A stretch of 64,000 nucleotides of DNA from Talaromyces rugulosus. Lineage: Eukaryota > Ascomycota > Eurotiomycetes > Eurotiales > Trichocomaceae. The DNA is taken from NCBI RefSeq assembly GCF_013368755.1, contig NC_049562.1, positions 5,022,001 to 5,086,000 on the forward strand, written 5' to 3'. A program made the translations under genes and the position numbers. Positions within the stretch are counted from its first letter, which is position 1. Each line of letters starts with the position of its first letter. Under the pieces are notes generated by a model. That model was given only the letters and a program-made list of their open reading frames with translations, was not told the DNA's origin and searched no databases. Shown piece after piece: positions 1 through 11,461 of this stretch.

Positions 1-1440
1 CGAGTTTTGTGGGGGCGGACGTAGGCGGACGTCCACGGTTTTCGTGATTTTCCATGCCTCCAAAATAATACCAAAGCCTTGACTAGCGAGAATCATCCAA
101 GAAGTGTTCTCGTTGTTGTCCATCAAGTAAAGGAAGATGATCGCCTGCATGAAAATGTTGGCGAGAATGGTGCGAACAGAGGTTCCCACGTTATCTTTCT
201 TCTTGCGCCAGTGAGCCTTTTCAAAAGTTAGTGGAGGTAAACTATAGTTCCGATCGGTTCCTACTTACGATATCGTTCTTGAATGCAAGAGTCTCGAAAA
301 CCATGTGGAAAAGGCTGACAATAACGGTTGTGGCGAGAAGGTAGATATTGGTATCCAAAAGAATCTCCTTGATCATTTCGAATTCACTTCCATCACCCCC
401 ACCCGGAACCGACGCTCCACTAGCGGCGTTACGGGCGTTCTGCTTTGCACCCTCGTCCAGACTAGCCATCATACTAAATTTCCAGTTGTTCAGGTTGTTC
501 AAAGTGATGCGGAGAGGCAAAGTTTCAACGGTAGAGTTGAGTTCGGTCATATGCGTCTTGAGCTGCCAGAAGGTGTTCAAAAACAAGATAGGGTAGTACC
601 AGGTGTTTTGACCGGACTGGTCGCGAGCACCAGTGCTCTCAAGCTGCACGTATTGGCGGACGGCAGGGTGCATTTGCTGGTAGTTTGCCACGCCAGAATC
701 AGGGATTAGGGACACGGTGAAGTTGGGGTGATAGTATGACGAAACCGAGTATTTTGGCGTGCCGTCTTCGATTTCCTCCTCTTCTTCGCCGCTTGCCAGG
801 AGATTCTTACGCTTTGCAACTTTCTTCTTGGACAAGTATTGGTTCAAGGGGCGAACAAAGTGGATTGCAGTCTCGGGGCTGTAGTCACGGGCACCAGGGT
901 CGATCTGGTTACCGCTCAAAGCAACGTAGAAATGCGCCCACAAGGTTCCATTCTGCTGCACCTGTTTTGGGACCTTGAAAGTGGTATCAATCTCGCGAGT
1001 GTCACTCCAATTACCGACGCCAAACTTTTTCTCCTCCAAAACGAGGGAATCCTTGGGGGCAGCCGCCAGGGGAGGCATTGAGACGGACGGAGACACGTAG
1101 ATGCTGATATCCAAGGAGCTGTCAATCGGCCAGATAGGAGCAATGAGGTTGGGGATAGCATTGTAGTTCTCGATTTCGCTGCGCGAGGGACGGTCGATAT
1201 AAGCGGGCACTTGACCAGTTTTCTGCCCCGGGACAGAAGCATCGGTCTTGTCCTTCTTGCTGTTCATGAATTGGTTCATCCCGAACTGAACCAGCAAGAA
1301 TATGAGGAGGCCTTGAAGCGCGGCTTTCAAGCCGGACTATTCCTAAAGGTCAGCAGGGGACTCTTCAAGCAGCGCAGGGGCCTGGTACTCACGCCACCTC
1401 TAGACTCCGGCTCCTGTTGTTGCTCCGTTTGCTCCGGCAT
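1..1440 (-). CDS. CLPTM1-family transmembrane protein, 3' end off the window
   Basis: Three exons are visible on the minus strand: 1393-1440, 269-1336 and 1-216, giving about 444 residues before the edge. The start at 1440 opens MPEQTEQQQEPESRGG and splices in frame onto the segment SGLKAALQGLLIFLLVQFG, a hydrophobic helix near the N terminus. The large luminal-type domain follows, with a glycosylation-like NYSISS/NST region and the WYYPILFLNTFW stretch typical of the family. A second hydrophobic segment (YLLATTVIVSLFHMVFETLAF) precedes FKNDI, and the last exon resumes with AHWRKKKDNVGTS and a hydrophobic stretch. In the family, CLPTM1 and CRR9 are multi-pass ER/endomembrane proteins; roles in ER retention of receptors and in lipid scrambling come from animal work and are not shown here. 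The remaining transmembrane C terminus lies left of base 1. Recognition of the family is secure; the function in fungi is not. Confidence 0.88.
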
Positions 1441-1802
1441 CTTTGACTGGTTTATGTCTGAAAGAAGAGAAACCAAGAACCTGGGAGATGGAAGGAGAAA
1501 AAGTCGCGAGTTGCGAACTTGCCACGGGATGGCGACGGGGCTTGGCGGCACCTTCCTCTTCTAGCTCTATCCATATTCCAATCGGGCTTGGCGCTTCCCC
1601 CACGTTCTAGAACTGTGAGCGTGCACTAGTTCACCCTCGCAGATTATACCAGCAAGTAGTTAATTAGTTACTACCGTGAAGAACGAAGTTTGCATTCGAC
1701 TGCGATCCTCCTCAAGCCGGGAATTGGCTGCAGTTGAGAGACAGGACAGAGCCCAACAGGCAATGGGCTTGCTGGTCACGCCCACCTCGTCCCTATGAGG
1801 CT
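1441..1802. promoter_or_regulatory. Divergent intergenic region between CLPTM1-like and SDR-like genes
   Basis: The two genes are transcribed away from each other, so this 362-bp stretch must hold both promoters and 5' leaders. No clear TATA box was found. An in-frame upstream ATG for the right-hand gene lies at 1734, which would extend that protein by 23 residues. Confidence 0.5.
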
Positions 1803-3083
1803 ATGACGGAGCCCGACAAGCGATCGCATTTCCCCTCGCACGCTGAGCGTCGAGTATGGCTGATTTCGTCTGGCGATAGCCCAATTGGCTTGTATCTGGC
1901 TCGGCAGCTGCTTGCGCATGGAGACTGCGTTGTCAGTGGGCTGGTCCCGTCCGATCTTCTGCGCGACGAAAGGCGGCGCGATTATTTCCATGACTTTCTG
2001 GCCGAAGTCGAAAGCAACCATGAGAGCAACAACTGGAAAGACCGGTTTCGCCCGGTGATGCTAGATATAAGGTATGGAGAGGCTGTCTGTCCTACTTGGA
2101 TGAATCGGGGTCGCTTACATTTGGGTATAGAAAGACGAGCGAGTGCCAAGCGGCGGTAGCTGAAGCTATAGAAGCCTTTGGCAGGCTTGACATTCTCCTC
2201 TGCTGCACGAGCCAGGCCATTGTCGGCACTGTTGAGGAACTGGCCGCATCAGAGAGGGCACTGGGCCTTGTGCGCGATCAATTTGAGACAAATTATTTCG
2301 GTCCTGTAAACCTCATCAAATCGGCATTGCCAGCGATGCGCAAACATGGAGCAGGGCATATACTGGTGCTATCTGGAATCAGTAAGACGCTGAATCTACT
2401 GTTATGCAGGCATTTTACTAACATACCTAAAGCGGCACATATTGGAACGCCCGGCCTAGGAGTATACTGTGCATCAGAATGGGCGTTGGAGGGTTTTTGC
2501 GATGTATGGCCTTTCTTCTCCTGCAAAACAAGTTTTCCTAACAATGGACCTACAGAGCATAGCTTATGAAATAGCACCTTCCAACATCAAAGTGACCATC
2601 CTCCAATGCAGCATGGAAATCCGGATCCTCACAAACCTCATCAGCAGCGTGCCTCCAATCCTACCAACCTACTCATCGTCCCAAAATAACGCCCCTCTCT
2701 TCCGCAATATACTGGACGGGCTTATATCTCGTCTCCCTCAATCTGACATAGCTGCTGCAAGCCCGGTGGCGCATCACGAATCCTCTACTATGGCTTCTGA
2801 GGCGGATCACCAGGGCCCCTTTTCCGCACCAGAAGTCGTCTCTATGTACCCACCGCTCAGCGCTGCGCATCTTGAAGCTCTTACATTGGAGACAGTGCAC
2901 ACGATCACCGCAGTCGGAGGTCATGAGAACCCACCATCGAGACATATTATTGGCGCAGAAGGGGTCGCTGCTGTCAAAGAGAAACTGAAAACCGTGAGTG
3001 AGGAGCTCGAAGACTTTGTACAATCTAGTTATTCGGTGAATATAGCTGGTAGTAATGAGGAACTTCATGAGGAGGGGATTTAG
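1803..3083 (+). CDS. Short-chain dehydrogenase/reductase-like protein with altered active-site motifs
   Basis: Four exons, 1803-2071, 2131-2381, 2433-2503 and 2556-3083, encode about 372 residues. The N-terminal part RVWLISSGDSPIGLYLARQL aligns with the Rossmann nucleotide-binding turn of the SDR superfamily. The middle keeps the expected order: DILL strand, a TNYFGPVNLIKSALPAM helix, the LVLSGIT strand with a candidate catalytic serine, and the Tyr-containing helix GVYCASEWALEGF. Two hallmark motifs are changed: the usual NNAG after the fourth strand reads CCTS, and the catalytic YxxxK reads Y-C-A-S-E, so the lysine is a glutamate. The C-terminal 170 residues are long for a classical SDR and not recognised. 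The start at 1803 (MTEPDKRSH) is preferred over the in-frame ATG at 1734. The neighbours are unrelated housekeeping genes. It may bind nucleotide without being an ordinary dehydrogenase; the substrate is unknown. Confidence 0.75.
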
Positions 3084-4005
3084 GGTTTGACAAGTTTTAA
3101 CATTAAAATATGCCGGTTGAGCAATAATATTGATTGTAGACACTGTTTCCTTAAAAATAATCTAGGTTGTGTAATTCAATATCCCAAACACAGCATAAAT
3201 TCGGCACTCTCTGCTTATCCAATATTCTGGCAACGAGAAGAGATTGACGGTATCCTTAAAAGTGAACACTATCTGTATGGGAGTGTTGTGGAGTCGTGGA
3301 AATCGGTTTGGCGCTCTGAACCTGCTGGAACCGACAGTAGAGTCAAAATCAAGTGATCTACCTAACAAAAATAAAAATTGAAAATAATAAATTAAGAAGT
3401 TTTAAGAGCCTACTATAAGCTAATTATTAAAAAAGAATAAAAGGGCTAAGATTATTTTAAAAAATATTTTAAGAGACAAAAAAATTAAGATTATAGATTT
3501 AAGATTTATATTTGGCTTTGATATAGAACTGGATGGCCATACTTTGTCCTCGTAGCCGCTCTGTAGATGAAAAACGAGTGTTTTGTGATGAAAATCGATG
3601 GGAATATAGAGTCTTAAAGAGATGAAGAAGGAGGATGAAGACAAGAGGAGAGGAAGACAAACGCTCAGAGATAGAGTGGGAATGCGTCGTTGAGTGATTA
3701 GTCACGTGACATAAATGGAAACCCATATTACCATTTATGAAAGATATGAACGGAAAGTGAGTAGACAAGTTAGATCCTTGTATTTTCAAATAGACCTATC
3801 AGATAAGACAATTTTGTTTTAAAACTATTACAATATAGTTTTATTGATCATAATTAATTAATTAAAATAGGTTTTTTACTAATTAGTTTCCGTCATATTA
3901 CCTACTTTTTATTAGGAACTTTCTAACAATCGTTGCGAACCGCCTCACAACTCCAGTTTGCCACCCGCCGTGGTGTCACGAAACAAAATCTTTCGGGTCT
4001 AGTGT
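3084..4005. other. AT-rich intergenic stretch, no gene seen
   Basis: This is the gap between two convergent genes. Bases about 3360-3920 are strongly A+T rich, with many TAATTA/TTAAAA runs unlike the flanks. Open frames here are short and low in complexity. It could be a decayed, AT-mutated insertion, but no transposon ends or duplicated target site were seen. Confidence 0.5.
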
Positions 4006-5959
4006 TTACTGCTGAAATTTGATGTACCAAGCCTGTCGCACTTCCCACAAACTGCCCATGTCCTGGTTATCTCGGTAACAGCGGATCTCCTTCCAGGCAT
4101 TGCCATTCGATGGGTTGCTGACGCGGCCATCAATTTCATGGATCTTTTTCGTCAGCGCAGTAGGTCCCGCGATTCTGTGTAGCGTGGTTTCTAAAGGGCC
4201 AGGTGAATCGGAGACAGGCTCTGGCTTGGCTTGGAGCGGTTCCAAACCAGGTTGAGTAGGGGAGGCGACGTCAGGGTTTTGTTGTTCAGGCTGGTGCTGA
4301 GTTTCGGCCTGAGGATGCTCCAAAATTGTAGGAGGGCAGGGTGATGGCGATCTCCTTATTGACTCAGCAGGTTCATGACGAGAAAGAGCTGCTGGTGATT
4401 TGTTGGATCCTGCAGAATTCGAGGCAACCTCAATGGCACCTGCCAGGAAATTAGAAACATCCAGCCCAGGATACGTCTCTGCAGGGGCAGGCGTAGATTC
4501 TGGCTCTGTTTTTGGCGCGGGTTCTGCGTGAGGTATTATTTTGTTCTTTGTATGGCGCCCTGGAGATGGCGAAGAGTGTGCATCGATTTTCGCAGCCTTG
4601 GATCGGGTGGTTCTGGGGCCAACACTGGCTATTTTGCGCTTGTTTGATGCCCTTGCGGCTTTTTTAGGGCGCGAAACATCTTCCTTTGGAGGATCGAGGG
4701 AGATGTTTACTGGAGGCTTTTCGGTATCCTTGTCAACATTTCCAATTGGTCGATTTGAGGATTCGTGGCCATCATCTCTGGTAGCCTCAACGGGCAAGTC
4801 AAGAACTGGGTGATCTTGTTGGGCGTGGTTGTTTGATTCTGGGTTTTCAACCTGTCCAGAGTCTGCCTGAGGCTCATGGACTGTATTCGAATCAGAAGGT
4901 ATTCGTTCTTCTAGTGGAATACTGTCTTCTGGATCTCGAGCTGTTAGACTGGAGAGAAAGGTGCGTTGACCAGCAGGTACTAGGAAGGATAGATTCGCGC
5001 CATCAATAGCTATGATCTATGGTCCTGTTAGGAGATACCAGCTTCACGCCGTTGACATGCTTACCTTGGTCTCCTTCTCAACAAGAACCTGCCCCGTCTT
5101 GCCAGTCCTTTTCGAAGAAACAAGGCGCGAATACTTCCAAACATCCCCCACACGCACAACCCCATGCTCGATTAGAGTCTTCAATTTGACCTTGGAGCTC
5201 TCGCCGGCAATGAGACCATGGTTGATCTTCTGCTTCTGGCCCCAGAACTGTTCAAACTCGCGCTCTTTAAAGTCATCGTATTTCCCCTCGGCGCGGTCCT
5301 GGACTGCCTGTTTTGCCTGGCGCTGCCATGCTGGTTTGTATCGCCCAGATTCTAGATCGGACTGAAAGTTACGCAGCGCGCCTCGCCAGTTGTTATCGTA
5401 GCGAAGGAAATCATCTGGTAACGCTGGGATTTTGGCATCGGGATTATCAGGATCGGGATCCGGGTTGGGATGTATGTGCGTTGGTAGTAGTGATAAGAGA
5501 TGTTTTTTCTCCTCTTCGTCGAGACATTCCCAAGCTTTGGGGTTGGAGAATAGCTTCTGCGGAGAAGTTAGTGTCTCTACTTTATCCTATCTGCCACGGA
5601 AATCCACATACAACAAGATCCGCGTTGACCAGAGCCGATTTCGGATTCGTCATGAGATAGTCCTCTCCCCAGTTACCCCTTTTGGTTGGCCTCGCAGCAG
5701 CATTTTGCTTCTGCTTCGGCGCTGATGGCATAGCTTCAAGTGGAGGAGAAAGAGCTAAGGCGGCATCACGACTCCGTTGTTGGAGGGGTGAAGATTTTCT
5801 AGAGCATATCTGATCCTGGAGGGGGTTTTGTGTGTCGCAGCGCCCGAAGCAGCTCACAATGACGTGTCGGTATCTTTTCCCTTTGTTTGCAAGCTCAAGT
5901 GAATAATGACTGTCTGGTCGCGTTGCGTAGCTGTCGGAGATGAGCGATATCGCCGTCAT
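4006..5959 (-). CDS. Asx homology (ASXH/DEUBAD) domain protein
   Basis: Three exons, 5612-5959, 5065-5556 and 4006-5016, encode about 616 residues from the most upstream ATG; an alternative start at 5731 (MPSAPKQKQ) is also reasonable. Exon 1 ends with GNWGEDYLMTNPKSALVNAD and exon 2 begins KLFSNPKAWECLDEEEKKH. Joined, they give the NPKS...LF..P.AW..L...E signature of the Asx homology domain. A conserved Trp-rich block (QFWGQKQKINHG) follows. The C-terminal half is disordered, rich in Pro, Glu and Lys, with basic nuclear-localisation-like runs (PKKAARASNKRK). In animals, ASXL proteins activate the H2A deubiquitinase BAP1 through this domain; a comparable chromatin role in fungi is an inference. 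The gene is convergent with the SDR-like gene. Domain call is secure; biological role is not established by the sequence. Confidence 0.82.
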
Positions 5960-6119
5960 GCGGCGCTCACCGCCTTACGTCTAGGTGGCATTTTGGGCCA
6001 GGGAGCTTCAGCGCCGAGGCATCTCTACAACCTATTTCTCGCGGAACAGTCTTTTCTTTACAGGGAAGATATTTCGCCAGTTTCCTTTTAAACGTCACGG
6101 CCAAAGGACAAGAATCAAC

Positions 6120-6996
6120 ATGGTCAAATCCACGCAAATTGCGCGGCTGGATGGTATGCACCCCAACGGATGCGATCAGAGGGGGTAAACGGAGACTGAC
6201 AATGATGAACAGGCCTCATGCTGGCTGCTTCTGTAGACGATGAACAGGTATGTTGTGGAATATTTAGTCCATGAAGCGAACGCAATTGCTCACGAATTAC
6301 TAGGCAGAAGGCGAGTTGGCAGAGGTGAAATCCCAGACAAAGATGATATTTCGACGCCTGAGCCGGAACTCAGCCCAGGAGGCCAGTATTGAATCGGGGC
6401 AATACAGTTTACAGTACGTGGACGCGCTACATCTACAGCATATCACAAAAAAATAACCAACCCTTGTTCAGCTACATCATCAAAGATGACGTCTGTTTCC
6501 TATGCATATGCGACAGATCCTACCCACGAAAGCTCGCGTTTACCTATCTCGCGGACCTTGCCACAGAATTCACCACTACATACTCTGCATCACAGTACCA
6601 CTCGCCCAATCTGCGTCCGTACGCGTTTGTCGAATTCGACACGTTCATCCAGCGCACCAAGGGCACGTATCAGAACAGCCGCGCGGCGGCCAACCTGGAC
6701 AAGCTGAACGACGAGCTCCGCGATGTCACCAAGGTCATGACGAAAAACATCGAAGACTTGCTGTATCGGGGTGACAGTCTGGAGCGCATGGGTGAGATGT
6801 CAGGCCGTCTGCGGGAGGACAGTTTGAAATACCGCAGAGCCGCTGTGCGTATCAACTGGGAACTTCTACTAAAGCAGGTGAGTTGCTGCGTATATATGCC
6901 GTGTGTATCGGAAGAAAAACTAACGGGTTCCAGTACGGGCCGTTTGCTGGAGTCGGATTCGTTATGCTCGTTTTGATTTGGTGGCGTTTCTTTTGA
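6120..6996 (+). CDS. sec22: R-SNARE Sec22 of ER-Golgi transport
   Basis: Five exons, 6120-6153, 6213-6247, 6304-6413, 6472-6877 and 6934-6996, give 215 residues, the usual length for Sec22. The N-terminal longin domain starts MVKSTQIARLDGLMLAASVD and contains the IKDDVCFLCICDRSYPRKLA block. The SNARE motif occupies roughly residues 125-185, with the central arginine in LLYRGDSLERMG. The last exon codes a C-terminal membrane anchor (GPFAGVGFVMLVLIWWRFF) with almost no luminal tail. Sec22 is the vesicle SNARE on COPII and COPI carriers, pairing with the ER and cis-Golgi Q-SNAREs. The first two exons are only 34 and 35 nt, and their join is supported by the conserved DGLMLAASVDDEQAEGELAE sequence. 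About 160 bp separates it from the divergent ASXH gene. Confidence 0.96.
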
Positions 6997-7130
6997 TTGA
7001 TATCCCGGATTGAACAATATCTCGTATGGATGGATGTAATGTATGCATAGCGAATGTATAAATGGGCCACGAATTTTCTTTGTATGATTGATACCATCGA
7101 CACGTCAAATACTGTAAGACTGAAGGATGC

Positions 7131-8253
7131 TCAAATCTCATCTTCCTCCTCGTCAAAGTCGTCTTCTTCTCCCATGTCGTACAGGATTCGCCCTCCCTCT
7201 CCAGGACCACCGCCCTTTTGCGCATCAAAATAAGGCAACACTACGCCTTCTCTGTCGCGGCGCTGGCGCTCGGTTAGCTTCAATTCAAAAGTAGACCCAG
7301 GCTCCTCGTCTTCTGGCGCGCCATCGTCCTCGGCCCGTTGGAAAAGAGGATGGTCGTCTAGCAAGGTGACCACCTCTTTCAACTCTTGCGGCAGATACCG
7401 ACTAGCCGAGGGAAGATGATACCACTCGACGACGCCACGTCCGCTTTTACGTCGGTGCTCCATCTCGATCACAATTCCGCCGCTCGCGCGCTCTGAGCCG
7501 TCGACCTTGCCCAGAATAACGCCCTCTTGCTCTTCTTCTAAACCAAAAACGGGGGCCGCGAGACTCCGATCCCGAGCAGATTTTTGCGCGAGAATATGCG
7601 CCAGGTTGTGGAGGGTGATGATAGTTGTGGCTAGATAACTCAGGAGGGAAAAGTCAGATGGAGCGTAGGGCTGGCGCTGCTTGATTCCGACAATGTCGCG
7701 GTGATATGTCACGACCAGCGATGTTTGGATTTGTGCCGATGCATTGCTCGGCGCAACGAGCGAACCCAGGTAGGATGGTAGATGTATTCCTGGCTTGCTC
7801 AGAAGAGGGTTCACGCTATCAATGATGATCAGGCGTCCTGGATTCGTCAGTCAGTCAACCGAATAGAGCGACAAGGCATCTTGGTTCTTACTCCGAGTCG
7901 AACCAGCAGACGAAGATGCAGCAGTGATCTCCTTGGCCAGGTCGGCGGGTTTCTTTCGTTGCGCAAAGACGAAGCAGTCAACGCCATGGGGCTTTTTAAG
8001 GGTCTCGAATGAGACGAATATAACATGCACTTTTGATAACTAAACACGAGGTTCAGCGTATACTCCGAAATTATTATATACTAAGTCATACCTGTGCGCG
8101 TCGTATATACTCCTTCAACAGGGGTCTGGCAGGCTGCCCGAGCGAGTCCAAGACCAGCGTCAGCGGGGAAGCCGTGTCCCTCAGGCTGAGCAGTTTGGAT
8201 ATTAAAAGCAGGTTGTGCGTGCGGCGATGCGATAGGCTGTTCCTGGAGGACAT
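7131..8253 (-). CDS. elp5: Elongator complex subunit Elp5 (Iki1)
   Basis: Three exons, 8092-8253, 7892-8039 and 7131-7837, encode 338 residues. The start MSSRNSLSHRRTHNLLLISK is followed by a RecA-like fold: LTLVLDSLGQPARPLLKEYI, then VHVIFVSFETLKKP and RRLIIIDSVNPLL, the order expected for Elp5. The C terminus is a run of Glu/Asp (GEEDDFDEEEDEI), a family trait. Elp5 forms a hetero-hexameric ring with Elp4 and Elp6 that binds tRNA and assists Elongator in modifying wobble uridines (mcm5/ncm5). The protein itself is not an active kinase or ATPase in the classical sense. It is convergent with sec22, with only about 130 bp between the stop codons, so the 3' UTRs may overlap. Confidence 0.9.
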
Positions 8254-10101
8254 TTTGTTCTGGATGTCAACCGGTGCAACAGGAATTATGTTGGTAGCAG
8301 CGACTGACGTTGTTGGAGAAAAGATTTAATCGTGGTGGGGAAATAATATCTGGAGCTGCGGCGGTGCGGGCCGCGGCTCAACTACATACATTAATTGATG
8401 TTCTGATTTTACATTAATGCTAAAAGAATTGCTAAATAACGAGTAGATAGACATAGCACTACTATTCTAGAAATCAATTATGTACTAACTATTTTAGCAC
8501 TTGCAGCATTGAAAGAGCCTTGGTACTAGATAGACGGATCGTCCAACCAGAAGCAAATACACAAAAAGCATGTCTAAAAAACGGGCTATTCCGAAATAAG
8601 AACAATATTTTAATGGCATGTAGAAATATTATTGCTGCCTGGAGAGGGTCCAATGAGAAACACATATTGCAGTACAGATCCCGAATTTGCTAGACGAGAT
8701 GAAATATTGTTGCCTGGATCAGGATCGTTTCAACTAAGCGTCCAGTAGTGTCGACTGGGTAAATTATGACCAATCGCTGAATCCCAAATCCGCCACGTCT
8801 TTAAATCCACCGTGGTTGAAGGTTTTTCTGTCCGAGATATTATGCTTTTAGTGAATCGGGACATCGGTAGCACAAAGACTGGTAAATGAAACAAACAGGC
8901 TGCACGACTGAATTGGTGTTGTGTGTCATACCGGAATCTATCGCAAAAGTTATTATTGTTGTTATTATTATTATTCCAGGTTTAAAAACGATATCGAGGC
9001 TAATTCTCCAGGTTGTCGATCAGAGAGCTTGGCAAAGCTTGTCCTCGATCCCGGTCCCGTAGCTCCATCAAGATTCAAAGTCAGCCGGAATCCATGCCAA
9101 TAAGGGTAAGCTATGTATGTCTCTCGCTAATTTGACCTTTTTTGCGTGATTAAAAGAGGCCGCCAGAGTCGACCAGTCGGTGGGGATCTCCTGTTACACG
9201 TCTGTACGGTAAGAAACAGTGGGTAACTGTAAATTACGGTCACGTATTGAGCATATTACAGCGATACTCGGATTATAAAGCTTCTTAGATGGCTTTGGAC
9301 GGATTCTTCCTGCATCAGTAACTATTTCCAAGTGCATTTTGGTCAAAGCTAAGCCAAAGACTGGAGTGATCGTACTTGTTATGCATGCCTGCTCAGCCTT
9401 CGATGACTTGTTCGTCGTCTATACTGTCAGCCAGCCAATTGCAAACATCAGTCTGCAGAAAGGGGCCAACAGGCTGAGCTCAGTTTCGAATACGGATAGT
9501 TACAACCGCCAAATATTACAGTCCATGCAACAGGGGTAGGTATAGTTCAGATACGACATGCGGCGTATATAGTTGGCTTAGACGAGACGCTAGCCAATTC
9601 AAGCTTTGTATAGTGTTTTTGAGGCAATCGATTCGTGCGGTTTCAACCGGCTGGTCTTCTTTTGCTATAGCCTGTTTCAGCCGTAGCTTACATATCCTCG
9701 GCAAATTTTTCAGTTTGTGGTACACGTATTTTAAGAATGACACATCCGATGCCCAATTTCAGCCGCCCTTGGCTAGTATGAGGCTCTGTAATGTAATTAC
9801 GACCACGGAAGGCTCTGTATACCAATATCCCTCATTCCTAATAATCAGGTTCGTGACTATATCATCTGGTGCTGATATCTAGGGTCTTCAATAATAGACA
9901 CAAACTGTAAAAAGTAGAATTAACCTCGAATACACATATGTCCTGATCCGTACTAGCGCGTATCATTACCAGGCCCCCGCCGCCATACCAAGACGAGACT
10001 CCGACATTCATGCATCTCTTTCCTTCGTCGACCCTGCGACGTGATCTGATCTGATCTTTCATCCCAATATTCCTTTTTTTTAAATCCCATCTTCACTTCG
10101 C
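8254..10101. other. 1.85-kb region with no gene seen
   Basis: Only short open frames (under 90 codons) occur, none with a recognisable motif or credible splice continuation. The left part carries the Elp5 promoter and the right part the PIG-L promoter. It contains a trinucleotide repeat at 8949-8975 and a GATCT triplet repeat near 10032-10047. A non-coding transcript or decayed gene is possible, but nothing here supports one directly. Confidence 0.5.
8949..8975. repeat. (RTT)9 trinucleotide microsatellite
   Basis: Nine consecutive GTT or ATT units lie in the gene-free region upstream of the PIG-L gene. It is too short to have structural meaning but likely to vary in length between strains. 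Confidence 0.8.
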
Positions 10102-11086
10102 ATGCCAAGGTCCAAGATCCTCGCCGGCGCAGTACATCTCGGCCGGCGAGCCGTACGCCGCAGGTGCTCGATTGGCTCGACCCTGTTCATCGCCTTCTTC
10201 TGCACCCCGCTCTTCCTGTACGTGCTACTAGGCAGCTTTCTCGCGGGAGATCCTCGTCTGGTGCCGCATGCAATCCGCAATGCGCGCAATATCTTGCTGG
10301 TTACCGCGCATCCGGACGACGAGTGTTTGTTTTTCAGCCCGAGCATTCTGCAGAGCTGGGGGACGCCGAATGTGAACCGCCATATACTTGTTTTGTCCAG
10401 TGGTAAGTTTCCATTTGTTGATAAACGGAAATAAACAATAACTAAATGATGCTCCAGGAAACCATGAAGGCCTGGGAGACCAGCGACGCGCTGAAGCCAA
10501 GGCTTCGTGCGCCGAACTAGGCATTGTCGACGACAAGTGCGTCATCCTAGAGAACAAAAACCTGCAAGACAACCCGCACGAATGGTGGGACGAGAAGCTC
10601 ATCGAGCGCATTGTCGAGCGCCATGTCAAGGACTGGCACATTGACCTGATCATCACTTTTGATGAGTATGGTATCTCCGGGCATGTCAACCACCGGTCTG
10701 TCAGCAACGGGGTGCGCAAGTTCTCCGCTGATCATGACCATAATCCTCCCGCGTATGCGGTGCAGACCAAATTCGTGCTGAGAAAGTACGCGTCGCTGGC
10801 CGACCTGGTTTTGACCTCGTTCCCCTTTGCTGGTCGGATTCTGCGCGCCATCTTCACTGCCGCACCGGATGGGTATGCGACGCCGGTGCCGGTGCCGGGC
10901 AAGGCTGTGTTGCCTCCGCTGGGCGGCGATGTCTATGGCGACAGGGCTCTGATTGTGACTAGTTGGGGCCAGTATTTGCAAGGCCGGACAGCCTTTAAGC
11001 AGCACGCTTCTCAGTACTCGTGGGACCGAGTGCTGTATCTGGTGCTTAGTCGGTATATGTGGTTTAATGATCTGAGAAGGATGTGA
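10102..11086 (+). CDS. gpi12: N-acetylglucosaminyl-phosphatidylinositol de-N-acetylase (PIG-L/Gpi12)
   Basis: Two exons, 10102-10402 and 10458-11086, encode 309 residues. After a basic N terminus a membrane helix (IGSTLFIAFFCTPLFLYVLL) precedes the catalytic domain. The zinc motif AHPDDECLFF follows near residue 70, and the second histidine cluster GHVNHRSV around residue 180 completes the LmbE/PIG-L signature. The enzyme removes the acetyl group from GlcNAc-PI on the cytosolic face of the ER, the second step of GPI-anchor synthesis. A short intron interrupts the codon before GNHEG. Length and motif order match fungal Gpi12. The next two genes, on the opposite strand, are also glycan-modifying enzymes, but there is no sign of co-transcription. 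Confidence 0.93.
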
Positions 11087-11461
11087 CGAGCATAGTATCT
11101 ACATGGATTTTTTTTCTCTCCGGTGATATCGTGATACCAGGTTTATGTTATATAGTCTATATTAAGTGTTTAGTTTAAAGATCTATGAAGACTTGCATGT
11201 GATCTGTTCAATCTGTATTCAATTGTCGCAAGAATAAAATCCAATATATTAACCATATCAAGTACATGTAAAATTTCCAGTATGAATAATTTACACTCAA
11301 AAAATATCCACATGTCAGTGAGAATAGGACGACAAAAGACAAGAGGGTATCCACCCCATATGAAAAAATATCGCTAAATGCGAAGATAGAAATAAATCCA
11401 AACCCAAATGGCTAGATGTAAAGTGAAAGAGAGAGGGGGGGAAAAAAAAGAAAGAAAAAAA
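11087..11461. other. Convergent 3' intergenic region
   Basis: This A+T-rich 375-bp gap lies between the 3' ends of the PIG-L and first GT32 genes. It includes AATAAA-like sequences (for example near 11234 on the plus strand) and a purine tract at about 11428-11460. It probably holds both polyadenylation regions. Confidence 0.5.

Noticed and set aside
1734..1802. Upstream ATG for the SDR-like gene
   Set aside because: The extra 23 residues are Arg/Pro-rich without family resemblance; it is kept only as an alternative start.
10032..10047. GATCT triplet repeat as a regulatory element
   Set aside because: Three short units in the PIG-L leader; no known factor fits and the run is within chance expectation.
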